From SIG673 sp045653945 (GTDB taxonomy: Bacteria > Bacillota > Clostridia > Oscillospirales > CAG-272): DNA of 24,221 bases. The stretch covers positions 1 through 24,221 of the forward strand of contig JAZOML010000058.1 in NCBI GenBank assembly GCA_045653945.1, written 5' to 3'. Of the stretch, positions 7,950-15,316 are shown one piece after another; positions within the stretch are counted from its first letter, which is position 1; every line of letters begins with the position of its first letter. A program made the translations under genes and the position numbers. The notes beneath the pieces are model-generated. The model saw only the letters and a list, made by a program, of their open reading frames with translations. It had not been told where the DNA came from and searched no databases.

Positions 7950-9005
7950 ATGAATATGAAGCTTTCATTTCGTTGGTACGGAAAGGATGACCCGATTTCA
8001 CTTGAATACATTTCACAAATTCCCGGTATGCGTTCAATAGTTTCGGCGGTCTACGATGTAAAGCCCGGAAAGGTTTGGCCTGAGGAAAGCCTTGCCAAAA
8101 TGAAAAAAGAGTGCGATGATGCAGGTCTTGTTTTTGACGTTGTTGAGTCTATTCCCGTTCACGAGGACATCAAGCTCGGACGCGGAGACGTTGATACGTT
8201 GCTTGATGTTTACTGCGAAAACATCAGACGCTGTGCAAGGTACGGTGTTAAGTGTGTAACATACAACTTTATGCCTGTTTTCGATTGGACACGTACCCAG
8301 CTCGATAAAAAAGCTCCCGACGGCTCAACAAGCCTTGTTATGTATTGGGAGCAAATGAGAGGACTTGACCCTTTAAAGGACGATATTCATCTTCCCGGTT
8401 GGGATTCAAGCTACACTCAGGACGAGGTAAGAGAGCTTATAACCGCTTACGGTAAGATAGGCGAGGAAGGACTTTGGGCAAATCTTGAGAAATTCCTCAA
8501 AAAGGTTATTCCCGTTGCCGAGGAGTGCGGTGTACGTATGGCAATTCACCCCGACGATCCGCCGTATCCGATTTTCGGACTTCCCCGCATTATCACCTGC
8601 GAAGAAAATCTTGACCGTTTCCTTAGCATTGTTGACAGTCCCGCAAACTCCCTTTGCCTTTGCACAGGAAGTCTTGGCTGCGCGGCTTCCAACGATATAG
8701 TTGCCATGGTAAGAAAATACGCAAAAATGGATAGAATTGCGTTTATGCACATCAGAAACGTAAAGGTAATGGACGACGGCTCGTTTGAGGAAAGAGCACA
8801 TCTTTCGTCCTGTGGCTCGCTTGATGTTTACGAAATCGTTAAGGCGCTGGTTGAAAACGGTTTTGACGGCTACGTCCGTCCCGATCACGGCAGAATGATT
8901 TGGGGAGAAACGGGTAAGCCCGGATACGGACTATTTGACCGAGCACTCGGTGCAACATACATCAACGGCTTATTTGAGGCTTGTGAAAAATCACTTTTAA
9001 AATAA
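7950..9005 (+). CDS. uxuA: Mannonate dehydratase
   Basis: Dehydrates D-mannonate to 2-keto-3-deoxygluconate in the hexuronate pathway, in the cytoplasm, using a divalent metal. The 351 residues match the UxuA TIM-barrel family over its length. Landmarks include the N-terminal MKLSFRWYGKDDPISLEYI-type strand, HPDDPP starting at His200, the Cys236/Cys238 region (CLCTG), MHIRN around His267, and RPDHGR (310-315). The His, Cys and Asp residues in these motifs are the known metal ligands and active-site residues of the family. GGAGG lies seven bases before the first ATG, which decides against the second ATG two codons on. The gene sits between the regulator and the SDR oxidoreductase that makes its substrate, with gaps of only 13 and 12 bases, so the three are one transcript. 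Downstream KDG kinase and aldolase genes are not in this window. Confidence 0.95.
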   Translation: MNMKLSFRWYGKDDPISLEYISQIPGMRSIVSAVYDVKPGKVWPEESLAKMKKECDDAGLVFDVVESIPVHEDIKLGRGDVDTLLDVYCENIRRCARYGVKCVTYNFMPVFDWTRTQLDKKAPDGSTSLVMYWEQMRGLDPLKDDIHLPGWDSSYTQDEVRELITAYGKIGEEGLWANLEKFLKKVIPVAEECGVRMAIHPDDPPYPIFGLPRIITCEENLDRFLSIVDSPANSLCLCTGSLGCAASNDIVAMVRKYAKMDRIAFMHIRNVKVMDDGSFEERAHLSSCGSLDVYEIVKALVENGFDGYVRPDHGRMIWGETGKPGYGLFDRALGATYINGLFEACEKSLLK

Positions 9006-9017
9006 GAGGTAACAAAT

Positions 9018-9869
9018 ATGGAAAAGAACGTTTTAAATACCGATCTTAGCGGCAAGGTTGCCGTAGTAACAGGCGCAGGCGGTGTTCTTTGCAGTTATTT
9101 TGCAAAGGTTCTTGCAAGAGCAGGCGCAAAGGTTGCGCTCCTTGATTTAAACATAGAGGCAGCAGGTCAATTTGCTGATGAAATAGTAGCCGAAGGCGGC
9201 GTTGCAAAGGCGTATTCCTGCAACGTGCTTGACAAGGCTATTTGCAGCGAGGTTGCCGACAAGGTACTTGCCGAGCTTGGTCCTTGCGATATTCTTGTAA
9301 ACGGCGCAGGCGGTAACAATCCGCGCGCTACAACCGACAAGGAATACTATGAGCCGGGCGACATTGATGCTGACACCAAGAGCTTTTTTGACCTTGACGC
9401 TGACGGCGTAGGCTTTGTTTTCAATCTCAACTTCCTCGGCACTCTTATCCCCACGCAGGCATTTGCAAAGCAGATGCTCGGCAGAGGCGGTTGCTCTATT
9501 CTTAACGTTTCATCTATGAACGCCTTTACTCCTCTTACCAAAATCCCTGCGTATTCGGGCGCAAAGGCTGCTATTTCTAACTTTACGCAGTGGCTTGCAG
9601 TTCACTTTTCACGTGAGGGTATCCGTGTAAACGCGATAGCTCCCGGCTTCTTCTCCACCAAGCAAAACGCAAAGCTTCTCTTTAACGATGACGGCACTCC
9701 TACCGCAAGAACGGGTAAAATTCTCGCCGCAACTCCTATGGGACGCTTTGGAAAGACTGAGGAGCTTGAGGGCGGACTTCTCTTCCTCGTAAACAACGAG
9801 GCGGCAAGCTTTATCACCGGAGTTGTTCTTCCTATTGACGGCGGATTTTCATCCTACTCGGGAGTTTAA
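9018..9869 (+). CDS. uxuB: SDR-family D-mannonate oxidoreductase (fructuronate reductase)
   Basis: A classical short-chain dehydrogenase of 283 residues that most likely reduces D-fructuronate to D-mannonate with NAD(P)H, the step before UxuA. The nucleotide-binding turn is TGAGGVLC (18-25), followed by an aspartate in LLDLN (41-45), which favours NADH. VNGAGGNNP (94-102) is the NNAG-equivalent. The catalytic Ser lies near 165-166 and the YxxxK pair is Tyr179 and Lys183. The length and the NNPRATTD loop fit the SDR-type UxuB of Bacillota (B. subtilis YjmF type), not the unrelated long-chain UxuB of enterobacteria. AGAGGT precedes the ATG. It closes the regulator-uxuA-uxuB operon. The stop codon is directly followed by a small GC-rich hairpin and, further on, a terminator. 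The substrate is inferred from the uxuA linkage and subfamily resemblance. Confidence 0.88.
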   Translation: MEKNVLNTDLSGKVAVVTGAGGVLCSYFAKVLARAGAKVALLDLNIEAAGQFADEIVAEGGVAKAYSCNVLDKAICSEVADKVLAELGPCDILVNGAGGNNPRATTDKEYYEPGDIDADTKSFFDLDADGVGFVFNLNFLGTLIPTQAFAKQMLGRGGCSILNVSSMNAFTPLTKIPAYSGAKAAISNFTQWLAVHFSREGIRVNAIAPGFFSTKQNAKLLFNDDGTPTARTGKILAATPMGRFGKTEELEGGLLFLVNNEAASFITGVVLPIDGGFSSYSGV

Positions 9870-9889
9870 GCAGGCACGCGCCTGCAGGC
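9870..9889 (+). repeat. Stop-abutting hairpin element, copy 1 (after uxuB)
   Basis: GCAGGC-ACGC-GCCTGC followed by AGGC begins at the base after the uxuB TAA. The same 20-base element, with the outer pair swapped from G-C to C-G, follows the aspS stop at 23555-23574 on the minus strand. A smaller hairpin GGGC-TACC-GCCC follows at about 9895-9907. No T-run is attached. Confidence 0.75.
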
Positions 9890-9933
9890 AAATAGGGCTA
9901 CCGCCCGCAGCACAACTTTAATTTCTGTTAAAC

Positions 9934-9960
9934 AAAAAGCACCCCGTTGGGTGCTTTTTT
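9934..9960. terminator. Bidirectional terminator between uxuB and rsmE
   Basis: AAAAAGCACCC / GGGTGCTTTTTT with loop CGTT gives an 11-bp stem with A-runs and T-runs on opposite sides, so it can end both the rightward uxu operon and the leftward rsmE operon. It ends three bases before the rsmE stop codon. Confidence 0.92.
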
Positions 9961-9963
9961 AAT

Positions 9964-10704
9964 TTATAGATTCATTTCCGCATAGAGCATAAGCATCGAC
10001 ATAGCGGTAATAGCCGCTGTTTCTGTACGCAAAATACGTTTGCCAAGAGAAATAATTTTTGCTCCCTTCTCGGAAGCGAGCGCTATTTCGCTATCCTCAA
10101 AGCCGCCCTCAGGCCCGATAAGTATTCCTACCCTTTGTCCTGATTTTATTTGTTTCAACGCATCAAGCGTTGCTTTCATACCCTCTTTATTTTCATACGG
10201 AACAAGGAGTACGTCAAGCGATTTTGCGTATTCAAGAGCCTTTTTATAGGGCATAGGCGTTTGTATCCTTGCAATTTTAGTGCATTTGCTTTGCTTAGCG
10301 GCGCTTTCAGCTATGCTCTGCCACCTTGCGATTTTGCTATCCGCCTTTTTTTCTTCAAGCTTGACCACACAACGTTTCATTTCAACGGGAATAATCTCAC
10401 TTACACCCAGCTCCACCGCTTTTTGAATTATAAGCTCCATTTTGTCGCTCTTTGGCAGTCCTTGGAAAAGATAAATTTCGACAGGCAGGCTTGACTCAGA
10501 GCAATCCCTCTCGATGATTTTAGCCACAACCTGACCGTCGGCAAAGCTCTCAATTTCGCAAAGGTGGCTGTAACCGCCGCAGCTGACTAGAAACTTTTCA
10601 CCTATTTTCATACGCAAAACGTTCTTTATATGGTTAAAATCACCGCCGTTGATAACGGCGGTGTTTTCATTTATTGCATTTTCGTCAATAAAAAAATTAT
10701 ACAT
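9964..10704 (-). CDS. rsmE: 16S rRNA (uracil-1498-N3)-methyltransferase
   Basis: A SPOUT-class methyltransferase of 246 residues that methylates U1498 of 16S rRNA using S-adenosylmethionine. An N-terminal PUA-like RNA-binding part has HIKNVLRM (25-32). The C-terminal trefoil knot carries the cofactor-binding motifs LIGPEGGF (195-202) and LGKRILRTETA (220-230), both nearly invariant in the family. Other landmarks are GLPKSDKMELIIQKAVELG (82-100) and the ARWQSIAESAAKQS segment (126-139). Length is typical. The ATG overlaps the end of psd by eight bases, with an AAGGT ribosome-binding site inside psd, so it is translated from the lipid operon and probably coupled to psd. In many Bacillota rsmE follows prmA or dnaJ instead, so its place at the end of a phospholipid operon is a little unusual. 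Confidence 0.96.
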   Translation of the reverse strand: MYNFFIDENAINENTAVINGGDFNHIKNVLRMKIGEKFLVSCGGYSHLCEIESFADGQVVAKIIERDCSESSLPVEIYLFQGLPKSDKMELIIQKAVELGVSEIIPVEMKRCVVKLEEKKADSKIARWQSIAESAAKQSKCTKIARIQTPMPYKKALEYAKSLDVLLVPYENKEGMKATLDALKQIKSGQRVGILIGPEGGFEDSEIALASEKGAKIISLGKRILRTETAAITAMSMLMLYAEMNL

Positions 10705-11539
10705 CTTTTTCTACCTTAACTCCAAGACGCATACCCATAACAACGTCGGTTTCCTCGCCGTTTGCGGTAGCCTCGAAATATTTACTTTCAATTTCAGCCT
10801 TGCCTCTTTCAAGGAAAACAACAATAGTTGAGCCGCCGTAAAGAAACATACCCTTTTCTTCACCGCGATTAAACGTACCCGCACCGTGAAGATTAGCTAT
10901 CTTACCAACGAGCAGTGCGCCAACCTCCATTTGCGTAACGTCCCCGAAATTTTCGGTGTGCAAAACTGTGTATTCACGGCAGTTGCGCTTAAATACCGGG
11001 AGAGCCTCAAGAGCTATCGGGCGCACCGTATGAAGCTTTCCTTTAATGAAATGGTTTTCTTCCTTTGTGCAATTATCAAGATAGATATATCTATGGTAGT
11101 GGTTTACGCAAAGTCGGAAAACAAGAGCAGTTCCACCTAAATATTTTGCTCCAAGCTCCTCGTTTTCAAATATCTCGGATATTGTATATTCACTACCCTT
11201 TATATTCAGGCGTGTATCTGTATCAATTTTATAAGCGGATAAAAGCGCATCGCAAGGGGCAATAAATGCCTTTTCATCGTTATTAATTATACGCTTCCCC
11301 TCTTTTATTTTTCTTGTAAAGCAATCGTTAAAGCATTTAAAGCTATCCGAGTAAAAATCGTCAAGGCTTATACCGTTCTTCTTTACAAAGCGTTTTATCA
11401 GCGGCTTTGATAAACGGCTATCCATAAATGCACCGACGGTTTTGGATACCCATCTACTTGCGACAAGCTTAAGACATACTCTACCGACTACCGTATTATA
11501 AAGAAAACGAAGTCCAAGGCTTTCCTTTTTGGTTTTCAT
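10697..11539 (-). CDS. psd: Phosphatidylserine decarboxylase proenzyme
   Basis: Converts phosphatidylserine to phosphatidylethanolamine at the membrane using a self-made pyruvoyl group. The 280 residues match the Psd family. Features seen are FNDCFTRKIKEGKR (70-83), APCDALLSAY (94-103), CVNHYHRYIY (144-153), the HTVRP region, and near the C terminus YGGSTIVVFLERGK (234-247). The GGST motif (235-238) is the self-cleavage site, equivalent to LGST in E. coli. Ser237 would become the pyruvoyl group and the peptide after it the small alpha chain. The start ATG follows the pssA stop by two bases without a clear ribosome-binding site, which implies translational coupling. The end overlaps rsmE by eight bases. 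With pssA upstream this gives the complete two-step route from CDP-diacylglycerol to phosphatidylethanolamine. Confidence 0.95.
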   Translation of the reverse strand: MKTKKESLGLRFLYNTVVGRVCLKLVASRWVSKTVGAFMDSRLSKPLIKRFVKKNGISLDDFYSDSFKCFNDCFTRKIKEGKRIINNDEKAFIAPCDALLSAYKIDTDTRLNIKGSEYTISEIFENEELGAKYLGGTALVFRLCVNHYHRYIYLDNCTKEENHFIKGKLHTVRPIALEALPVFKRNCREYTVLHTENFGDVTQMEVGALLVGKIANLHGAGTFNRGEEKGMFLYGGSTIVVFLERGKAEIESKYFEATANGEETDVVMGMRLGVKVEKDV

Positions 11540-11541
11540 AA

Positions 11542-12231
11542 TTAAATAATAGCTGCTACTATAAGCGATGCAACCTCAATTACTCCCATTGTAATCATAA
11601 ACGTCATTTTCTTTGCGCCTGGCTTTGCAAGCTTAAACTTTGAAACAAATGCAATAGCAACAAAGAATAATGCTATGAAATAAATAAAGGAACAGTCAAA
11701 CTCTGTAAGCTTTCCGATAATCATTTGAATTGCATAAGGAATAGGAAGCATTATAGCTCCGATTGTTACTGGAAGTCCAAGGTATATCTTTCTTACACCC
11801 TCCTCTTCTTCCTGTCTTTCATCCTCGGTTACGTTAAAGTATGCAAGTCTTATCAAAGCCGCAAGCATAAACATAATACATACGAGTACTACAAGAACCG
11901 TGCAAAGCATTTGCCACCAAGCGCCATTCTTTACGTAAACGTATTCACTGTGAAAGAGTATCGACATACCGATACAGGCAGGAAGCACTCCAAATGCAAT
12001 TACATCGGACAGAGAGTCAATTTGAATACCAAATTTACACTCCTGAGGCGTTCTGTCCTTTTTGGTTCTTGCAACCTTTCCGTCAAAACCGTCGCAAAGT
12101 GCGCAAAGCAAAAGGCATACCACACCAATAAATGGATGTCCGCCGGGGATAAAGGAAAATGCTATACCCGTTCCTGCAAAAGCAAGGGAAAGGTACGTTA
12201 GAATAACTGTGTAATTATAAAATCCAAGCAT
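11542..12231 (-). CDS. pssA: CDP-diacylglycerol--serine O-phosphatidyltransferase
   Basis: Integral-membrane CDP-alcohol phosphatidyltransferase of 229 residues with about six hydrophobic segments. It transfers the phosphatidyl group of CDP-diacylglycerol to L-serine. The family motif D-x2-D-G-x2-A-R-(x12)-G-x3-D-x3-D is complete: Asp47, Asp50-Gly51, Ala54-Arg55, Gly68, Asp72 and Asp76. These Asp residues bind the metal ions and the last acts as base in the family. Serine as the alcohol is inferred from the linkage to psd immediately downstream. AAGAGGT lies five bases before the ATG. The gap to the upstream YbhN-like gene is 11 bases and to psd two bases, so the cluster is one transcript from the promoter at 13393-13421. 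Confidence 0.93.
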   Translation of the reverse strand: MLGFYNYTVILTYLSLAFAGTGIAFSFIPGGHPFIGVVCLLLCALCDGFDGKVARTKKDRTPQECKFGIQIDSLSDVIAFGVLPACIGMSILFHSEYVYVKNGAWWQMLCTVLVVLVCIMFMLAALIRLAYFNVTEDERQEEEEGVRKIYLGLPVTIGAIMLPIPYAIQMIIGKLTEFDCSFIYFIALFFVAIAFVSKFKLAKPGAKKMTFMITMGVIEVASLIVAAII

Positions 12232-12242
12232 ATTTTACCTCT

Positions 12243-13352
12243 TTATTTTAAAACTTCCGTTTTATTTTTCTTTTTTTCTATAAGCATTCCGCCGAAAATT
12301 TTGATGATAAGTGATATTCCGCAAATGATAACGCAGGAGTAAAATGAAATTCCGCGACTGACAAGGTTAAGGTGGGTTGCCATTTCATCAGTAAACCCAA
12401 GCGCCGCTACCGAAGTAAAGGAGCTTATAAGCATATAATCGGATATTCCCATCGCGCCCGGAATCGGCAAAATGTTAGTTCCAATCACTACAAGGCACTG
12501 AATTACCCAAATATCAACGCAAAAGGCAGGATCACCGCCTGAGGCAAGGTATGTAAACAGTGTTACCGAAATAAGTGAAGCTCTTTGAATAACGTTACAT
12601 ATCAGCGCTTTTATAATCATTGGCGCTCTTCCGCGCATATGGTCGCAATATCCGTTATATGAGCGTATTGCCTTGGTCAGCTTTGCTCTTTTTTTATTAA
12701 GCTTTTTTATAAGGTGGAGCTTGGCAAGAAGCACAAGTCCAGCATCGCCTATTTTATGTAGTATCTCTCCCTTATAAATTACAAGTATCAAAAGCGCCGC
12801 AAGGCTAACTATACAAATTGAGCCTACTATTACAAGTATTTGGCAAACTCCCGAAAGCGAAAGGAAAAGCGACGGTTTCATAATAAAAGCTACAATTCCT
12901 ATAATAATTATCGCAAACGAGTACAGTATTAAATTTATAACAAGAGCTACCGTTGAAAGCGCACCGGAAATTCCGTCCTTCATCATAAAGTAAGCGCTTG
13001 CAGGCTGACCGCCCGTAGAGGACGGGGTTATTGCCGAAAAATATATATCAGAGGTTGAGTAGATAAAGCATTTGTGAAGAGGACGGTTAAATCCAAAATC
13101 CTTGATTATAACCTTTATCGCAAGCATTTCAAAAATTATAAACGCAAGCATCGCACCAAATGCCGCTGTGAGCCAGCCAAAGTGAAGCGTACCCAAATAC
13201 TCAAAAAATCCCTTAAAGGTAAATCCTTCCTGTGATGTAACCGCAAATACGGTCAATGCAGCTATTGCTATAAAAACAAGCGACCATACGAGTTTCCCCT
13301 TCAAGCTACCGTGAGAGTGTTCGTTATTATGTAAGTTATTCTCAGTATTCAA
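12243..13352 (-). CDS. YbhN/LPG-synthase-TM family integral membrane protein
   Basis: A 369-residue protein with about eight transmembrane helices belonging to the lysylphosphatidylglycerol-synthase transmembrane family (UPF0104, Pfam LPG_synthase_TM). Characteristic stretches are ITPSSTGGQPASAYFM (about residues 107-122) and LPIPGAMGISDYM in the C-terminal third. The soluble aminoacyl-transfer domain of MprF is absent, so it is the stand-alone membrane module, a group often proposed to move lipids or lipid-linked substrates. Placement first in an operon with pssA and psd fits a role with phospholipids (inference). The start is read as TTG at 13352, with AGGTGG four bases upstream. No nearby ATG has a better site. 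The N terminus before the first helix is hydrophilic and rich in Asn and His. Confidence 0.85.
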   Translation of the reverse strand: MNTENNLHNNEHSHGSLKGKLVWSLVFIAIAALTVFAVTSQEGFTFKGFFEYLGTLHFGWLTAAFGAMLAFIIFEMLAIKVIIKDFGFNRPLHKCFIYSTSDIYFSAITPSSTGGQPASAYFMMKDGISGALSTVALVINLILYSFAIIIIGIVAFIMKPSLFLSLSGVCQILVIVGSICIVSLAALLILVIYKGEILHKIGDAGLVLLAKLHLIKKLNKKRAKLTKAIRSYNGYCDHMRGRAPMIIKALICNVIQRASLISVTLFTYLASGGDPAFCVDIWVIQCLVVIGTNILPIPGAMGISDYMLISSFTSVAALGFTDEMATHLNLVSRGISFYSCVIICGISLIIKIFGGMLIEKKKNKTEVLK

Positions 13353-13392
13353 TGAGCCACCTGCCTTTCCGAAACTTTCTCAAATTTATGAT

Positions 13393-13421
13393 ATTATAAC
13401 ATATATAAATAAAAAAGTCAA
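13393..13421 (-). promoter_or_regulatory. Promoter of the ybhN-pssA-psd-rsmE operon
   Basis: Minus-strand TTGACT (13416-13421), 17-base spacer, TATAAT (13393-13398), with an extended TG one base before the -10 box. It lies about 40 bases upstream of the TTG start of the first gene. Confidence 0.85.
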
Positions 13422-13485
13422 TACAAATATTAACACTATATTAAATATTTTAAGTTAATTTGTTTATTGTTCAAAATTTTACGAC

Positions 13486-13514
13486 AAAAAACGCACCCGT
13501 AGGTGCGTTTTTTT
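13486..13514 (-). terminator. Terminator after the beta-helix gene
   Basis: AAAAAACGCACC / GGTGCGTTTTTT with loop CGTA (seen on the plus strand), 11 bases past the stop of the 13526-15034 gene. The stem is identical in sequence to that of the terminator at 17448-17476; only the loop differs. Confidence 0.92.
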
Positions 13515-13525
13515 GTTTTTAAAAT

Positions 13526-15034
13526 TTATTTTTTAATGATATAAACCTTTGCGTTCTTATCGTGGAATATGTTTGCAACCTTTTCGTCTGCCTTATCGTC
13601 GAAGATTTCAATTTCAGGCTCTCCGTTTTCGTTGCCGCCCCACTGTCCGAGCATTCCGCCCTCAAACTGAACGTAGGTGTTATCGTGCATTTCAGGACAG
13701 TATTCGTCTTTCTTAGCAACGAGGTGAAGCATACGGTAGCCTGCGCGGTCAAATACGTTGTCGTGAACGGTATAATTTCTTGCAACGTTGGTATAGCTCC
13801 AACCCTTTATGTGTGCAGGGGTATGGGTATTATGACGTTGTTGTCCCCAACCAAATCCGCTATGACGGATGATATTTCCGCACATTTCGATATTATCCAT
13901 AAAGCTGTCAACGTCGCCATTGTTCATTTCAAGGAAGTATTCAATACCGTATACGCAGTACTCAATAAGGTTATCCTTATAAAGAACGTTTTTAAGTTCG
14001 AAGTGTCTGCCACCTGTGGTAATTTGGTGAGTAATACCCGCATCGTATACCTGATAGATATAGTTATTTTCTGCAAGGTAGTTATCACAGCCACCGTAGA
14101 TTTCGATAGCGTTACCAAATCGGGTTACAGTTCCTCTGCCACCCTGAGGGTAGTTGGGGTCGGTTCCGTAGTAGTGCTGAATAGAGCCGCCAATCCAACC
14201 GATTTCACAGTTAGTTACGGTAAGTCCGTCAAGACAAGCTCCACCGCCGCCGATTGCGTGCTGACCGATATATTTTATACAAACGTTATCAATGGTGATA
14301 TTATTGTTAGAGCCGATGCAGAACATATTGCGTTTTACAACGCCCTCGATGGTCTTGAACACCTTTGCAGGGTTACCCTTATCGCAACGCAAATAAAGAT
14401 CGCCAAGTGCGTTTGTGGGATCGGGTATCGGGAAGTTTTGTCCCTTTGAGGGGTTAGTGGTAAGGGTGTCCTCGAAATGCCAATACATATCAAGGTCGCG
14501 CACCATTTCGTTTGCCATAACGAATTCCTTGCTCTCGTCCTCACGGCAAACGAATTTTCCGTTTATGTATGAGGGAATAAGCTTTATGCAGTGAGCCTCG
14601 CCGTCATTAAATACGAGCGTACCGCAGTCAAGAATCTTTTCGCCCCACTTCCAGATATTGTGCTCGGCGTCAATAAGCTCCCAAAGGTCAGCGTCATCAA
14701 GTGAACGTGTCCAACCGTAGAATTTCGGCTTTTCGCCCTCGCCGTATGCGGCGTAGGTTACACCGGGAGCAGTTTTAACAAAACCTCTGAAGAGGTCGCC
14801 TCTTTTGAAAAGGACTCCGTCGCCCTCGTTTAATTTAGCCTCAGACACCTTTTCAAGGCTCTTCCAAGCAGTTTCGGGAGTAAGACCGTCATTTGAGTCA
14901 TCGCCTGCGTTGCTTACGTAGTACTTTGTTCCTTTAATTTCTACCTTATCGGGAGTATTAAGAATTTCCTGTCTGCGCTTTTCGGCAAGTGCGTCGATTT
15001 CTCCGATAAATTCCTTTGTTGCGATTGTGAGCAT
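13526..15034 (-). CDS. Right-handed parallel beta-helix protein, possible polysaccharide lyase or glycosidase
   Basis: A 502-residue protein with no signal peptide or membrane segment, so probably cytosolic. Residues 37-60 (KYYVSNAGDDSNDGLTPETA and following) are the typical opening of pectate-lyase-like beta-helix proteins. Residues 230-430 contain repeated short strands around Asn-rich turns (ITIDNVCIKYIG, LTVTNCEIGW, YLAENNYIYQ, VLYKDNLIEYC, IEMCGNIIRHS, YTVHDNVFDRA), as in parallel beta-helix coils. There are many His, Tyr, Trp and Gly residues in the 280-300 and 390-415 loops, which may form the active site. Related folds occur in polysaccharide lyases and GH families such as GH28 or GH141, but no catalytic signature could be assigned. 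AGGTGA lies just before the ATG. It is a single-gene unit with its own promoter and terminator, divergent from a small XRE regulator. Confidence 0.7.
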   Translation of the reverse strand: MLTIATKEFIGEIDALAEKRRQEILNTPDKVEIKGTKYYVSNAGDDSNDGLTPETAWKSLEKVSEAKLNEGDGVLFKRGDLFRGFVKTAPGVTYAAYGEGEKPKFYGWTRSLDDADLWELIDAEHNIWKWGEKILDCGTLVFNDGEAHCIKLIPSYINGKFVCREDESKEFVMANEMVRDLDMYWHFEDTLTTNPSKGQNFPIPDPTNALGDLYLRCDKGNPAKVFKTIEGVVKRNMFCIGSNNNITIDNVCIKYIGQHAIGGGGACLDGLTVTNCEIGWIGGSIQHYYGTDPNYPQGGRGTVTRFGNAIEIYGGCDNYLAENNYIYQVYDAGITHQITTGGRHFELKNVLYKDNLIEYCVYGIEYFLEMNNGDVDSFMDNIEMCGNIIRHSGFGWGQQRHNTHTPAHIKGWSYTNVARNYTVHDNVFDRAGYRMLHLVAKKDEYCPEMHDNTYVQFEGGMLGQWGGNENGEPEIEIFDDKADEKVANIFHDKNAKVYIIKK

Positions 15035-15085
15035 AATATCACCTAAAATTAACCTTTCGTATTCTTATAGCAATTGTGCTGATTT

Positions 15086-15114
15086 ATTGTAACATTATTT
15101 TAAGACATTGTCAA
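15086..15114 (-). promoter_or_regulatory. Promoter of the beta-helix gene
   Basis: Minus-strand TTGACA (15109-15114), 17-base spacer, TACAAT (15086-15091) with a TGT extension before the -10 box. It is about 50 bases from the ATG. The remaining 115-230 bases up to the XRE gene are very AT-rich and hold the candidate operator described separately. Confidence 0.85.
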
Positions 15115-15230
15115 TACAAATTTGTAATATTGATAATTCTTATTTTTTCGACATAAATAGCAATTTTTTGTACCAAAAAGTAAAGATTTGTATGATATTA
15201 TTACAAAAATTTATTAAAAATAGACAATAA

Positions 15231-15292
15231 GTTACACAAATTTTTACTAAATTCACACAAACGTTTTGTTTATTTGTTATAATATGTGTAAC
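15231..15292 (+). promoter_or_regulatory. Extended -10 promoter and candidate operator of the XRE gene
   Basis: TGTTATAAT (15275-15283) is an extended -10 box about 34 bases before the XRE start, without a convincing -35. It is framed by an 8-base inverted repeat, GTTACACA (15231-15238) and TGTGTAAC (15285-15292). A further ACACAAA copy (15255-15261) repeats the sequence at 15234-15240. Autorepression by the small XRE protein is a plausible inference. Confidence 0.5.
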
Positions 15293-15316
15293 TGAATTAT
15301 TTTTTAGAGGTGTTTT

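Noticed and set aside
13562..14449. Open frame on the plus strand opposite the beta-helix gene
   Set aside because: No family resemblance, no promoter or ribosome-binding site, and fully antisense to a well-supported reading frame with promoter and terminator.
15035..15316. AT-rich 282-base region as a possible small RNA, CRISPR or attachment site
   Set aside because: No regularly spaced repeats, no T-run-ended hairpin inside, and no integrase nearby; two divergent promoters and a candidate operator explain it sufficiently.
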